Source: a bacterium
GTDB taxonomy: Bacteria; JAMCPX01
Length of the DNA: 20,510 nt
Direction of reading: 5' to 3'
NCBI GenBank assembly: GCA_021789095.1
Contig: JAJYJX010000018.1
Location: 1 to 20,510 of the forward strand
The position numbers and the translations under genes were made by a program. Shown here in pieces: positions 8,193 through 15,566 of the stretch. The notes beneath the pieces were generated by a model. That model worked only from the letters and a program-made list of their open reading frames with translations. It did no database searches and had not been told where the DNA came from. Position 1 is the stretch's first letter. The number at the start of each line of letters is the position of its first letter.

Positions 8193-8248
8193 GGGATGTA
8201 CTGTAATAATTTGACAACCCGTTATCTTTTCGTTAGGTAAAGCCTCAT

Positions 8249-9181
8249 ATGAGTGAACTCGCTCCAGGACAAACGCTTGACCGGTATCAGCTTCTGGACA
8301 TCATAGCCCACGGAGGCATGGCAACAATATTCCGCGCCCGTGATACAGAGAACAACCGGATAGTGGCGCTGAAAGTGCCGCACCTGCAGTATGCAAGCGA
8401 TATCGTCTTCCACCAGCGGTTCCTGCGGGAAGAGCAGATCGGCCTCATGCTTGATCATCCCCGCATTATCAAGATACTGCCTGCAAAAGAAAAGAGCCGC
8501 CTCTACCTCGTCATGGAGTACGTGGAAGGTGAACTGCTCAGCAAAATGCTTGGGCGTGAACACCGGCTGCCCGTCTCAACCGCCGTTGATTTTGCGATCC
8601 AGCTTGCCGATATTCTCATCTACCTGCACGACCGTAACATCGTGCACAGGGATCTGAAACCCGACAACATCATGATCATGCCGGGCAATAAGATAAAGCT
8701 GATAGACTTCGGCATTGCATTTGATGCCGCACTGCGCAAGATCACGTGGTCCGGACTATCCCAGCCCGTAGGTACACCCGATTATATGGCACCTGAGCAA
8801 ATAAAAGGACAGCGCGGAAGCGTGCGTGCGGATATCTACAGCCTTGGCATTATCCTGTATGAAATGCTGACGGGCGAGATGCCGTTTCAAGGTCATAACA
8901 TCTACACGGCAATGCAGGCGAAGATGTTGGAAAACCCGATGCCTCCGAGTAAATTCCGGCATGATATATCCCCGCAGCTCGAGGAGATCATACTGCATGC
9001 GATTGAACGAAACCCTCACGAACGGTTCGGCAAAGTTCAGGAATTCCGCGATGCACTGCTTCATCAGGATAAGGTGGTTGTAACAAACCGTGCTACTCGT
9101 CAGTTCCCAAGATCAAAAATAGCATTCTGGTTATGGAAACTGCGCGCATTTGCAATGGGTATACCGTCCTCAGAAAAATAA
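8249..9181 (+). CDS. Hanks-type (eukaryotic-like) Ser/Thr protein kinase
   Basis: Protein Ser/Thr kinase, 310 residues, consisting almost wholly of a kinase domain (about 13-270). Glycine-rich loop AHGGMATIFRA (20-30), ATP-binding Lys42 in VALKV, helix-C Glu at 61/62, catalytic loop HRDLKPDN (133-140, Asp135), DFG (153-155), GTPDYMAPEQ (175-184) and the late Arg259 are all intact, so it should be active. It has no transmembrane helix and no PASTA or other sensor domain. The C terminus is basic with a hydrophobic/aromatic patch (IAFWLWKLRAFAMG), perhaps membrane-associating. It lies 56 bases after the phosphatase gene and probably shares the operon transcript; a TTGACA at 8211 has no good -10 box. 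Likely targets include the permease and the phosphatase's partners, but this is inference. Confidence 0.94.
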   Translation: MSELAPGQTLDRYQLLDIIAHGGMATIFRARDTENNRIVALKVPHLQYASDIVFHQRFLREEQIGLMLDHPRIIKILPAKEKSRLYLVMEYVEGELLSKMLGREHRLPVSTAVDFAIQLADILIYLHDRNIVHRDLKPDNIMIMPGNKIKLIDFGIAFDAALRKITWSGLSQPVGTPDYMAPEQIKGQRGSVRADIYSLGIILYEMLTGEMPFQGHNIYTAMQAKMLENPMPPSKFRHDISPQLEEIILHAIERNPHERFGKVQEFRDALLHQDKVVVTNRATRQFPRSKIAFWLWKLRAFAMGIPSSEK

Positions 9182-9216
9182 AGATGCCTAAGGGATGCAA
9201 AATAACATAAAAGATT

Positions 9217-9236
9217 ATATAACATTATTGTTATAT
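9217..9236. promoter_or_regulatory. Putative enhancer/operator palindrome upstream of P-II
   Basis: ATATAACATTATTGTTATAT is a perfect inverted repeat with 8-bp arms and a TTAT centre. It is near-identical to the site at 4954-4973. Extra half-sites flank it: ATAACAT at 9202-9208 and ATTATTGT at 9243-9250. Its centre lies about 85 bases upstream of the predicted sigma-54 start site, 30 bases (about three helical turns) closer than at the other promoter. It is AT-rich and lacks a following T-run, so a terminator role for the kinase gene is unlikely. Confidence 0.6.
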
Positions 9237-9285
9237 TTATTCATTATTGTCCCATCATACAACTTATTTCCGAGGGAGGAACAGT

Positions 9286-9301
9286 TGGCACAGATTGTGC
9301 G
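9286..9301 (+). promoter_or_regulatory. sigma-54 (-24/-12) promoter of the P-II gene
   Basis: TGGCACAGATTGTGCG carries the full TGGCAC -24 box and a GTGC -12 box, with GG (9287-9288) and GC (9299-9300) at the required spacing. The predicted start is near 9312, with a 45-base leader to the ATG. Sigma-54 control of glnB/glnK genes is well established, which raises confidence. Confidence 0.78.
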
Positions 9302-9344
9302 TCATTGTATCAATGGATTTTTCGGTCCGGGAAGAAGAACATAA

Positions 9345-9695
<351 letters not shown>

Positions 9696-9742
9696 GGAGC
9701 CCTGCACTAAGGAAGTTTGTGTAATGAGTGTAACACAGGTTT

Positions 9743-10969
9743 TTATGCGCCGAACTTCTTGAGCCGCATGCCGTGTGCAAGCATCAAGGGCAGAATATCC
9801 GTTGCGTGAAAGATCCCGAGCTCTCCCTTCAGGCATTCACGCTCTGTAAAGAACGCTGACGTTTTGCCGAACACATACCTGCTCTTCAGAAGCACCGGCA
9901 CGGGATGCCAGCTGTGTCCTTTTATCAACGCCGGGGTTGAATGATCCCCTGTGACAACAAGTACATCAGGATTCAACGACAGGATGCCTGGCAGGTTAGC
10001 ATCAAATTCCTCTATAACCCTGCACTTGCCGTCGAAGTTGCCGTCCTCCCCGTTTGAATCGGTCTTCTTTATATGGACATAAAAGAAATCATATTTACCG
10101 TAATTATCCTTTAATGCCTGGACCTCCTGGACAATGCCTCCTTCGGGCTTGATTGTGTCCATGCCCAGCAGCTTCGCGACGCCGAGGTACATGGGATACG
10201 TTGCGATTGCAAGGGCCTTTACCCCGTACACGTCGTTAAACTTCGGTATCTTTGGCACGGATGAAAAACCCCTCAAGAGTATGTAGTTTGCCTTGTCCTG
10301 ATCCCGCAGTAGTTTAGCCGCCTTATCGACAAACTGAAGGGCGATATCGGCAACATGTTTTGCCTGTTTGCCCGACGGCGAAGGTGTTATCGGCTCAAGC
10401 CCTTCTTTCTGGGGATCCGTATCTTCAATAAGATCGGCGCCTTTTTTCAGTGCATTCTTAAACCTGAGAACGAGTGCGAACCTGTGTTCCATGCCCGGCA
10501 ACAGTATTACCTGCGCGTCTTCTATCCGCTTGATCTTTTCCTGGAGCATTCCAGTGATCTTTTTACTCTGGTCGGTTGGAATCCTGCCTGCCCTTCTGTC
10601 CTTTACAATAATCTTTGTGTCTTCATGAACCGTTGTTGCATAGTTGCACCTTATTGCTATGTCATTTTCGGTAAGGTGTATTCCAAGGCCCAGTGCCTCA
10701 AGCACCCCCCTTCCTATCTCGTGTTCAAAGGGGTTGTAGCCAAATATTCCGAGGTGTCCCGGCCCGCTGCCGGGTGTAATACCGTATGCAACGGGTACCT
10801 GCAACCCGCATGCAGAACCGTTGGCAAGAAGGGACAGATTGGGGGCATCTGCCTTCTCAAGCTCGCTTACCCCGTCAACCGGCAGACCGCCCAAACCATC
10901 CAGCACAACAAGTATGAGTTTTGTAATGTTAGGCTCTATAAGTGGTTTCAGTAGTTCATGGTTATTCAT
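9743..10969 (-). CDS. apgM: 2,3-bisphosphoglycerate-independent phosphoglycerate mutase, archaeal type
   Basis: Interconverts 3-phosphoglycerate and 2-phosphoglycerate in glycolysis/gluconeogenesis; cytosolic member of the alkaline phosphatase superfamily. The 408-residue length is normal for ApgM. The metal-binding VVLDGLGG (21-28), the nucleophile region TPGSGPGHLGIFGY (Ser68), and the C-terminal TGDHSTP metal site followed by HSWHPVPVLL are all present. The ATG at 10969 is preferred over one 13 codons upstream because AAAGGAG precedes it by 5 bases. It is the last gene of a minus-strand run behind the polysaccharide deacetylase (81-base gap), and it converges on the P-II gene with 47 bases between stops. 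Confidence 0.93.
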   Translation of the reverse strand: MNNHELLKPLIEPNITKLILVVLDGLGGLPVDGVSELEKADAPNLSLLANGSACGLQVPVAYGITPGSGPGHLGIFGYNPFEHEIGRGVLEALGLGIHLTENDIAIRCNYATTVHEDTKIIVKDRRAGRIPTDQSKKITGMLQEKIKRIEDAQVILLPGMEHRFALVLRFKNALKKGADLIEDTDPQKEGLEPITPSPSGKQAKHVADIALQFVDKAAKLLRDQDKANYILLRGFSSVPKIPKFNDVYGVKALAIATYPMYLGVAKLLGMDTIKPEGGIVQEVQALKDNYGKYDFFYVHIKKTDSNGEDGNFDGKCRVIEEFDANLPGILSLNPDVLVVTGDHSTPALIKGHSWHPVPVLLKSRYVFGKTSAFFTERECLKGELGIFHATDILPLMLAHGMRLKKFGA

Positions 10970-11009
10970 AACAGCTCCTTTGCGGTTAATCATTTTCCCT
11001 TTTATCAAT

Positions 11010-11039
11010 CAATGCATTGTTTGGCAATGCATTTTTTGG
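11010..11039. repeat. Tandem 15-bp direct repeat between deacetylase and apgM
   Basis: CAATGCATTGTTTGG (11010-11024) is followed at once by CAATGCATTTTTTGG (11025-11039), differing at one base. The first copy contains the self-complementary decamer CAATGCATTG. It lies 41 bases upstream of the apgM start on the minus strand, so it could be a tandem binding site or a simple local duplication. Confidence 0.7.
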
Positions 11040-11050
11040 ATTGAATTAAC

Positions 11051-12151
11051 CTAAAACCAGCCATACAGAGTTTTGTACAGTGTAACAAGTATTCTTGACC
11101 TGTGAAGAAAGAAATACCGCTTAAACCACCTTATGTTGGACCTGTAAACCTTGAACCGCTTTATCCTGTACGGATCCCCGCCTTTGACATTCGCACCCTT
11201 GTCGGTTGTTATTGCGCCATTGTATCCGAGTTTTTTTAATATCTGTAGAAGCGTTTTGTTGTACTGTCCCCAGGGGAAGCAAAAAAAAGCAGGGTTGGCA
11301 CCGGTGTGTTCTGTAATTAATCTTTTGCTTTTTTCTATATCCTCTCTGCACCGGTTTCTATAGCCGTCCTCAGATTCATAGATAAATTTCACAGGATTCC
11401 GTGTCCTGTAATTCCTGTATGCCTTTTTCAGCATGTCCATTGTTTTGGGATCGGAAGGATCAAGATTACTGCTTTTAACTATATTCGTAAGGTAATCGTT
11501 AAGCTTATAATCACCCGTGAAATTTCTGTGCGTAAGATAAGAGCCCGTTTTATACCTTACGGTGCCGGAACGCTTGTCGCCCCATACAGGCCAGTCAAGC
11601 TCAACACCGGTGTTAAAACCTTCAATGCGGTCACTTATATATATACTGTCGTGGAACAGGCTGTGATCTTCTACCTGCACAAGCCCCGATTCTGTCATAA
11701 GTTTTAACTCGTTCCATGCTGCAAATCTCCCGGATGCATTATTGTTTGTGCCCATCCTTGAGGGGTAGCCCCTGGCGTCTTCCCTGTAACCGGGAGATGA
11801 TATCTGCCTCCTGACACCTGAAACAACAAACACCGTTGCTTTAAGATTATATTTTTTCAGAATCGGCAGAAGGTAATGATAATTGCAGTAAAACCCGTCA
11901 TCAAAAGTAAGCACGAAGCTTTTTCTCGGGACAGTTCCCCTGCCTGATATGAATTCATACAGCAGGCTTAATGATATTGAATTATACCCTTTTGACAACA
12001 GGTATTTCATCTGCGCCTCAAAAACCTCGGGTGTTATAGGATCGGCCGGTTCGACATGATGGTAGTAGAGAACGGGTATCGAGTATGCCTTGAATTCCAG
12101 GTACCATGTCATGACAGCGAGTAACGCTATAAGAAGAGCAAGATATATCAT
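11051..12151 (-). CDS. Polysaccharide deacetylase (CE4/NodB domain), membrane-anchored
   Basis: Predicted metal-dependent deacetylase acting on cell-surface or exopolysaccharide N-acetyl groups. The 366-residue product has an N-terminal membrane anchor or uncleaved signal (residues 1-17), then IPVLYYHHVEP, as in PgaB/IcaB-like members. The NodB metal site is present: TFDDGF (82-87, with D84/D85) and the H-S-x-x-H motif at His163-His167, followed later by FCFPWGQYN (290-298). The segment between the H-S-x-x-H motif and the FPWG block is long for a minimal NodB domain and contains many charged/aromatic residues. The ATG overlaps the stop of the upstream glycosyltransferase (ATGA), so the two are translationally coupled and probably work on the same glycan. 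The substrate is unknown. Confidence 0.9.
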   Translation of the reverse strand: MIYLALLIALLAVMTWYLEFKAYSIPVLYYHHVEPADPITPEVFEAQMKYLLSKGYNSISLSLLYEFISGRGTVPRKSFVLTFDDGFYCNYHYLLPILKKYNLKATVFVVSGVRRQISSPGYREDARGYPSRMGTNNNASGRFAAWNELKLMTESGLVQVEDHSLFHDSIYISDRIEGFNTGVELDWPVWGDKRSGTVRYKTGSYLTHRNFTGDYKLNDYLTNIVKSSNLDPSDPKTMDMLKKAYRNYRTRNPVKFIYESEDGYRNRCREDIEKSKRLITEHTGANPAFFCFPWGQYNKTLLQILKKLGYNGAITTDKGANVKGGDPYRIKRFKVYRSNIRWFKRYFFLHRSRILVTLYKTLYGWF

Positions 12152-13221
12152 AAGAGAATGCTGAAAAGGTCCTGTGTTTTTTTTGCCACAACCTGAACCG
12201 AAAAGTTTTGCTCAATTGTTTTGCGCGCCTGTATGCCGAGCGCATGCGCATGCTGCATATTGCCGAGGAGGCCGCACACGGCGTCCGCTATGGCTTTGTC
12301 AGAGCCGGGCTGCACAAACATGCCGTTCTCATTGTGGGTAATGACATCGAGCATACCCCCTGTCCTGCTCACAACAACAGGCCTTTGCATTGACATGGCC
12401 TCAAGCAGGGAAGTGCCAAGCCCTTCCACGATGGACGGAAACACGAACACGTCCATTGCCTTGAGGTACGGCCTGACATCCTGCTGAAACCCTGCGAACA
12501 GGATCTTTTCCCTTATACCAAGCCTGTCTGCGAGTTCAACAAGCTCCCGGTCATTCTCATTGATCCCAACATCCACAAAAAATGCATCAGGGTATTTCTT
12601 CAGTATCACAGGCATGGCTGCTATAAAATACTGGTGCCCTTTTTGCCGGTTTGCGTTGCCGACAGTCCCGATGACCGGTTTTTTGCCGCGGAGTCCCGGC
12701 ACAGGAGCAACAGATGCAGGGTTATAATATTCAACATCAATCGCATCCGGGATTACGGCAATATGCTTTTCCTGAACGCCTGTTCTGACAAGGCTCTGCT
12801 TTACGTCATTCGATATGGCTATCACGCGGTCCACAAACCACTCATATTTTATCTTTGCGGAGATCCTTGACGGAATGCCGTAAGGCACCCTTCTTGTCAC
12901 AACAAACCTGGCATGGGACGACAGCATATTCGCGATCATTGCAATGGTATGGGCTGTGGGCCTGTGCACATTGATAACATCAAACCTGTTCCTTTTCAGG
13001 AAGCCCGCCATACCGATCATGGTAAAGATGTCAGCCTCTTTGTTCATTCTGAAAAAATGCGTATCAACACCCTCTGCGCCAAGCCTTTTGCCGAGCTCGC
13101 TGTTGTGCGACGTTATGACCGATACGGCATTGCCCCTGTCCTTCAGGCCCTTTGCAAGCAGGTAAACCTGGTGCTGCCCCCCGCTCCATCCTGTTGACGA
13201 TGTTGCAAGAAGGATCTTCAT
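12148..13221 (-). CDS. GT-B glycosyltransferase, family 4
   Basis: Cytoplasmic sugar transferase acting in surface polysaccharide or lipopolysaccharide synthesis. The 357-residue product has the two-domain GT-B layout. The N-terminal half has the acceptor-side loop TGWSGGQHQVYLLAKGL (10-26) and DVINVHRP. The C-terminal half has IGTVGNANRQKGHQYFI (184-200), and FPSIVEGLGTSLLEAM holds the E-x7-E donor-binding motif (Glu266, Glu274). The start has only a weak ribosome binding site. It is followed, with a 4-base overlap, by the deacetylase gene. The 220 bases upstream contain an element bounded by inverted repeats, which may have supplied or displaced its promoter. Confidence 0.92.
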   Translation of the reverse strand: MKILLATSSTGWSGGQHQVYLLAKGLKDRGNAVSVITSHNSELGKRLGAEGVDTHFFRMNKEADIFTMIGMAGFLKRNRFDVINVHRPTAHTIAMIANMLSSHARFVVTRRVPYGIPSRISAKIKYEWFVDRVIAISNDVKQSLVRTGVQEKHIAVIPDAIDVEYYNPASVAPVPGLRGKKPVIGTVGNANRQKGHQYFIAAMPVILKKYPDAFFVDVGINENDRELVELADRLGIREKILFAGFQQDVRPYLKAMDVFVFPSIVEGLGTSLLEAMSMQRPVVVSRTGGMLDVITHNENGMFVQPGSDKAIADAVCGLLGNMQHAHALGIQARKTIEQNFSVQVVAKKTQDLFSILL

Positions 13222-13236
13222 GTTGGTCTTTGAATA

Positions 13237-13422
13237 AATAAGAAGGTTTGTGTAGTGAGCGAAAAACCTGCGTCAATTATGGTCTTCTTCGAATACAAGC
13301 AGAACAAGAAAAACCAAGTGCCTGCATATAAGCTTACAGAAGCATTGAACATTGATTGTATCAAAAATGCCCGGTATCTCAGGTGGATCGCAGGGTTGAG
13401 CGGACGAGCAAACCTTCTTATT
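13237..13422. mobile_element. MITE-like element with 14-bp terminal inverted repeats
   Basis: AATAAGAAGGTTTG at 13237-13250 is repeated exactly inverted (CAAACCTTCTTATT) at 13409-13422, bounding 186 bases. Subterminal CCTGCG motifs follow each end at nearly the same distance (about 29-31 bases in). If the ends are drawn one step inward, each is flanked by TA, as for IS630/Tc1-type elements. It carries no recognisable transposase. Short ORFs cross it on both strands, but none looks like a known protein. It fills the gap between the M20 amidohydrolase stop and the glycosyltransferase start. Confidence 0.5.
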
Positions 13423-13441
13423 ACATTTTTGGGGTTATGGA

Positions 13442-14617
13442 TCATATGCCGGGCTTATGGGACTGTTTGATCTGTTTCAGCAGTCCCGGTTTTTTTACCA
13501 GCGTGTATCCTGCCAAAGCAAGGGATGTCGCACCTTCTGCGATACCCTCATCAGCCGAAGCGGACACAGCAAGCTGCCTGAAATCACGCGTATGAATATG
13601 TGCACCTGTCCCAACCGGAGTGTACGCATGCAGGGTTGGGAGAATGTATGACAGTTCTCCGATATCGGATGAACCAATGCCGTGATACGGACTCACATCC
13701 GTCTGCTTCAATTTAAGCGCTGAAAGCACATCAGAGTACATGCTCATAAGGGATTCATTAACATAGAAGGGATACTGCGTGTAACCTTCCTCTACAATCT
13801 CTGCCCTTGTTTCCGTGGCTACGGCAGCACCATGAACAGCCTTCTTTACCATGCCTGCCAGTTCATCGAGTTCCCTGAGGTTTATTGCTCTTACAAAGTA
13901 ATACGCTTCAGCAAAATCCGGTATGATATTCGGTGCGGCACCCCCGTTTGTTATTATGCCGTTTGCCCTCATGTAGGGCCTGAATAAATAACGTATGCTG
14001 TTGATATTGTTGATAGCAAGTACAAGTGCTGAAAGTGCGTCCCTTCCTTCCTCCGGGTACGACGCAGCGTGTGCAGACCTGCCCTTGAACCTTATTCTTA
14101 TCTTCTTCAACGCAAGCATGTACCTGTAGACCAATCTCTTTGTTGATGCATGGCTCATCATAGCAACATCGTATGCCTTGAATACACCGTGCCTTATCAT
14201 TGCAGGCTTTCCGTATCCTGTTTCCTCCGCCGGTGTACCGATAACAGCTATACGCGCCTCTTGGGGATCAATAATCTTTGACAGTGCAATACCCGCTCCT
14301 ATACTCATTGCGCCGTTCACATTATGGCCGCATGCATGACCTATATCCGGCAGTGCATCCATCTCTGCTATGTAAGAGATCGAAGGATGTCCTGCACTCC
14401 CGTAAGTTGCGGCAAACGACGTCTTTATGCCTCCAACACCTTTTTTTATATTAAAACCATGCGCACTGAGGAATTCACACATAACGTCCCTTGTCCTGTA
14501 TTCCTCAAGTGCTACCTCAGGGTGTGACGAGATATCATGGGAAAGTTCGATAAGGGACTGCCTGAGTGTTTTAATGATCTTTATCAGCCTGTCTTCCAAA
14601 AGATACCTCTCTTGCAT
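13442..14617 (-). CDS. M20 family amidohydrolase / peptidase (AbgB-like)
   Basis: Zinc-dependent amidohydrolase cleaving an amide or peptide bond in the cytosol. Within the M20D group it resembles p-aminobenzoyl-glutamate hydrolase subunit B. Motifs: GHACGHNVNGAMSIGAGIAL with the metal-binding Cys/His, GTPAEETGYGK with catalytic/metal Glu pair, MSHAS, the dimerisation-domain RSAHAASYPEEGRDAL, GAAPNIIPD, and SSDIGELSYILPTLHAY near the C terminus. The start is uncertain. An ATG at 14665 has no ribosome binding site and overlaps pyrK by 95 bases. ATG 14617 (391 residues) has AAGGAAGG rather far upstream. A TTG at 14599 has GAGAGG 6 bases upstream and is a real alternative. All overlap the 3' end of pyrK, so the genes are coupled. 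The substrate is not readable. Confidence 0.9.
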   Translation of the reverse strand: MQERYLLEDRLIKIIKTLRQSLIELSHDISSHPEVALEEYRTRDVMCEFLSAHGFNIKKGVGGIKTSFAATYGSAGHPSISYIAEMDALPDIGHACGHNVNGAMSIGAGIALSKIIDPQEARIAVIGTPAEETGYGKPAMIRHGVFKAYDVAMMSHASTKRLVYRYMLALKKIRIRFKGRSAHAASYPEEGRDALSALVLAINNINSIRYLFRPYMRANGIITNGGAAPNIIPDFAEAYYFVRAINLRELDELAGMVKKAVHGAAVATETRAEIVEEGYTQYPFYVNESLMSMYSDVLSALKLKQTDVSPYHGIGSSDIGELSYILPTLHAYTPVGTGAHIHTRDFRQLAVSASADEGIAEGATSLALAGYTLVKKPGLLKQIKQSHKPGI

Positions 14618-15356
14618 CAAATACAGGTCCTTCCTTGCAGACCCTTTTCGTATTGCCTTCCACATCGAAGATCGTACACCCGAGGCATACTCCGAACCCG
14701 CATGCCATCCTTGCCTCCAGGGACAGATAACATTTTATGCCGTGCCGTACTGCTATGTCCTTAACCGATTTCAGCATCGGCATAGGACCGCATGCAACTA
14801 TGGTGCTGTTGTTTTTGATCCTTGTCTTTAAAAGACCCGTAAGCCTGCCATGATAACCCCTTGAGCCGTCATCCGTAGATATCAAAGGATTGTACTGCTT
14901 CATGAGTTCAGGCAAAATCAGTTCCCCGGATGTCCTTGCGCCGTAGAGCAGTTCGTAAGCAATGCCCTTGCTGTGCAGCTGCTGTACAAACGCAAAAACA
15001 GACGCAATACCAGCTCCTCCGGCAGCAATGACAGGATGGGGTGTTACAATGGCGGGAAACCCGTTGCCGTACGGGCCGGTAACAAGGATCCTCCTTCCAT
15101 TCCTGAAATCTGCTATTGCCTGTGTGCCACGGCCCACGACCTTTATCAGGAATTCGTATACTCTATTATGTTCCCTGAAAATACTGAACGGCCTGAGGAG
15201 AAGCGGATCGTAGGAATTAGGGGCATCGGAAATCTGTATCATCATAAACTGTCCCGGATTGAATACAGGGGGATCATCAATCCTCACGGAAAGCAGTATA
15301 TAATCCCGCTTGATCCTTTCTATTGATGTAACAATACCGTTATGTGTTAGCTTCAT
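14571..15356 (-). CDS. pyrK: PyrK-like dihydroorotate dehydrogenase electron transfer subunit
   Basis: Iron-sulfur flavoprotein that, in the class 1B enzyme, passes electrons from PyrD's FMN to NAD+ during pyrimidine synthesis. The 261-residue product has the FAD-binding RPFS (55-58), the GRGTQAI and TGPYGNGF segments, the NAD-domain AAGGAGIAS (111-119), and the C-terminal [2Fe-2S] cysteines Cys219, Cys224, Cys227 and Cys240 in MACGFGVCLGC...VC. The ATG at 15356 has AGGT 4 bases upstream; a GTG at 15362 lies within that site. No pyrD is adjacent in this window: upstream lies a repeat and rimI, downstream the amidohydrolase. It could therefore be the reductase subunit for another partner, although the sequence is typical of PyrK. 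Confidence 0.87.
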   Translation of the reverse strand: MKLTHNGIVTSIERIKRDYILLSVRIDDPPVFNPGQFMMIQISDAPNSYDPLLLRPFSIFREHNRVYEFLIKVVGRGTQAIADFRNGRRILVTGPYGNGFPAIVTPHPVIAAGGAGIASVFAFVQQLHSKGIAYELLYGARTSGELILPELMKQYNPLISTDDGSRGYHGRLTGLLKTRIKNNSTIVACGPMPMLKSVKDIAVRHGIKCYLSLEARMACGFGVCLGCTIFDVEGNTKRVCKEGPVFDAREVSFGRQADKDH

Positions 15357-15426
15357 GTTCACCTAAAATCACAAAATTTTACATAGTGAAATTCAATCAA
15401 ATTCGCGAACGCCCATTCTTTTCTCC

Positions 15427-15519
15427 GTCATTCCGCACCCTCCGATCGGAGTCGCGGGCAGGCTTGATGCGGAATCCAGTTTCTTGCTTTCTCTGGATTC
15501 CCGTTTGCACGGGAATGAC
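15427..15519. repeat. Dispersed-type bipartite palindromic repeat (GTCATTCC...GGAATGAC)
   Basis: The 93-base element is bounded by GTCATTCC and GGAATGAC. It holds two hairpins. The first has arms ATTCCGCA (15430-15437) and TGCGGAAT (15468-15475), with the palindrome CTCCGATCGGAG inside. The second is ATTCCCGT-TTGC-ACGGGAAT (15497-15516). CCAG (15476-15479) and CTGG (15493-15496) pair between them. Similar GTCATTCCCG-type repeats are scattered in many environmental and deltaproteobacterial genomes. With its flanks it occupies the 210-base gap between rimI and pyrK, where no gene was seen. Confidence 0.8.
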
Positions 15520-15566
15520 AAAAAAAGAATACATCATTCTCACTCACTCTACAAACTCTACTATTT

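Noticed and set aside
8211-8240. TTGACA box upstream of the kinase gene as an internal promoter
   Set aside because: The hexamer 17 bases downstream (TAGGTA) is a poor -10 box, and the 56-base gap fits continued transcription from the phosphatase gene.
9217-9236. AT-rich palindrome read as a terminator for the kinase gene
   Set aside because: The stem is almost all A-T with no following T-run, and the same sequence recurs upstream of the other sigma-54 promoter, where it cannot serve that purpose for the kinase.
9718-9744. Weak hairpin TGTGT...ACACA followed by TTTTT after the P-II stop
   Set aside because: The stem has only five Watson-Crick pairs (seven with G-U) and a 10-base loop; too weak to call as an intrinsic terminator, though some bidirectional termination is expected between the convergent genes.
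13255-13470. Plus-strand ORF of 71 codons starting at GTG 13255, and a 75-codon minus-strand ORF over the same region
   Set aside because: Both cross the inverted-repeat element, lack a convincing ribosome binding site and match no family I recognise. The plus-strand one runs into the antisense 3' end of the amidohydrolase gene.
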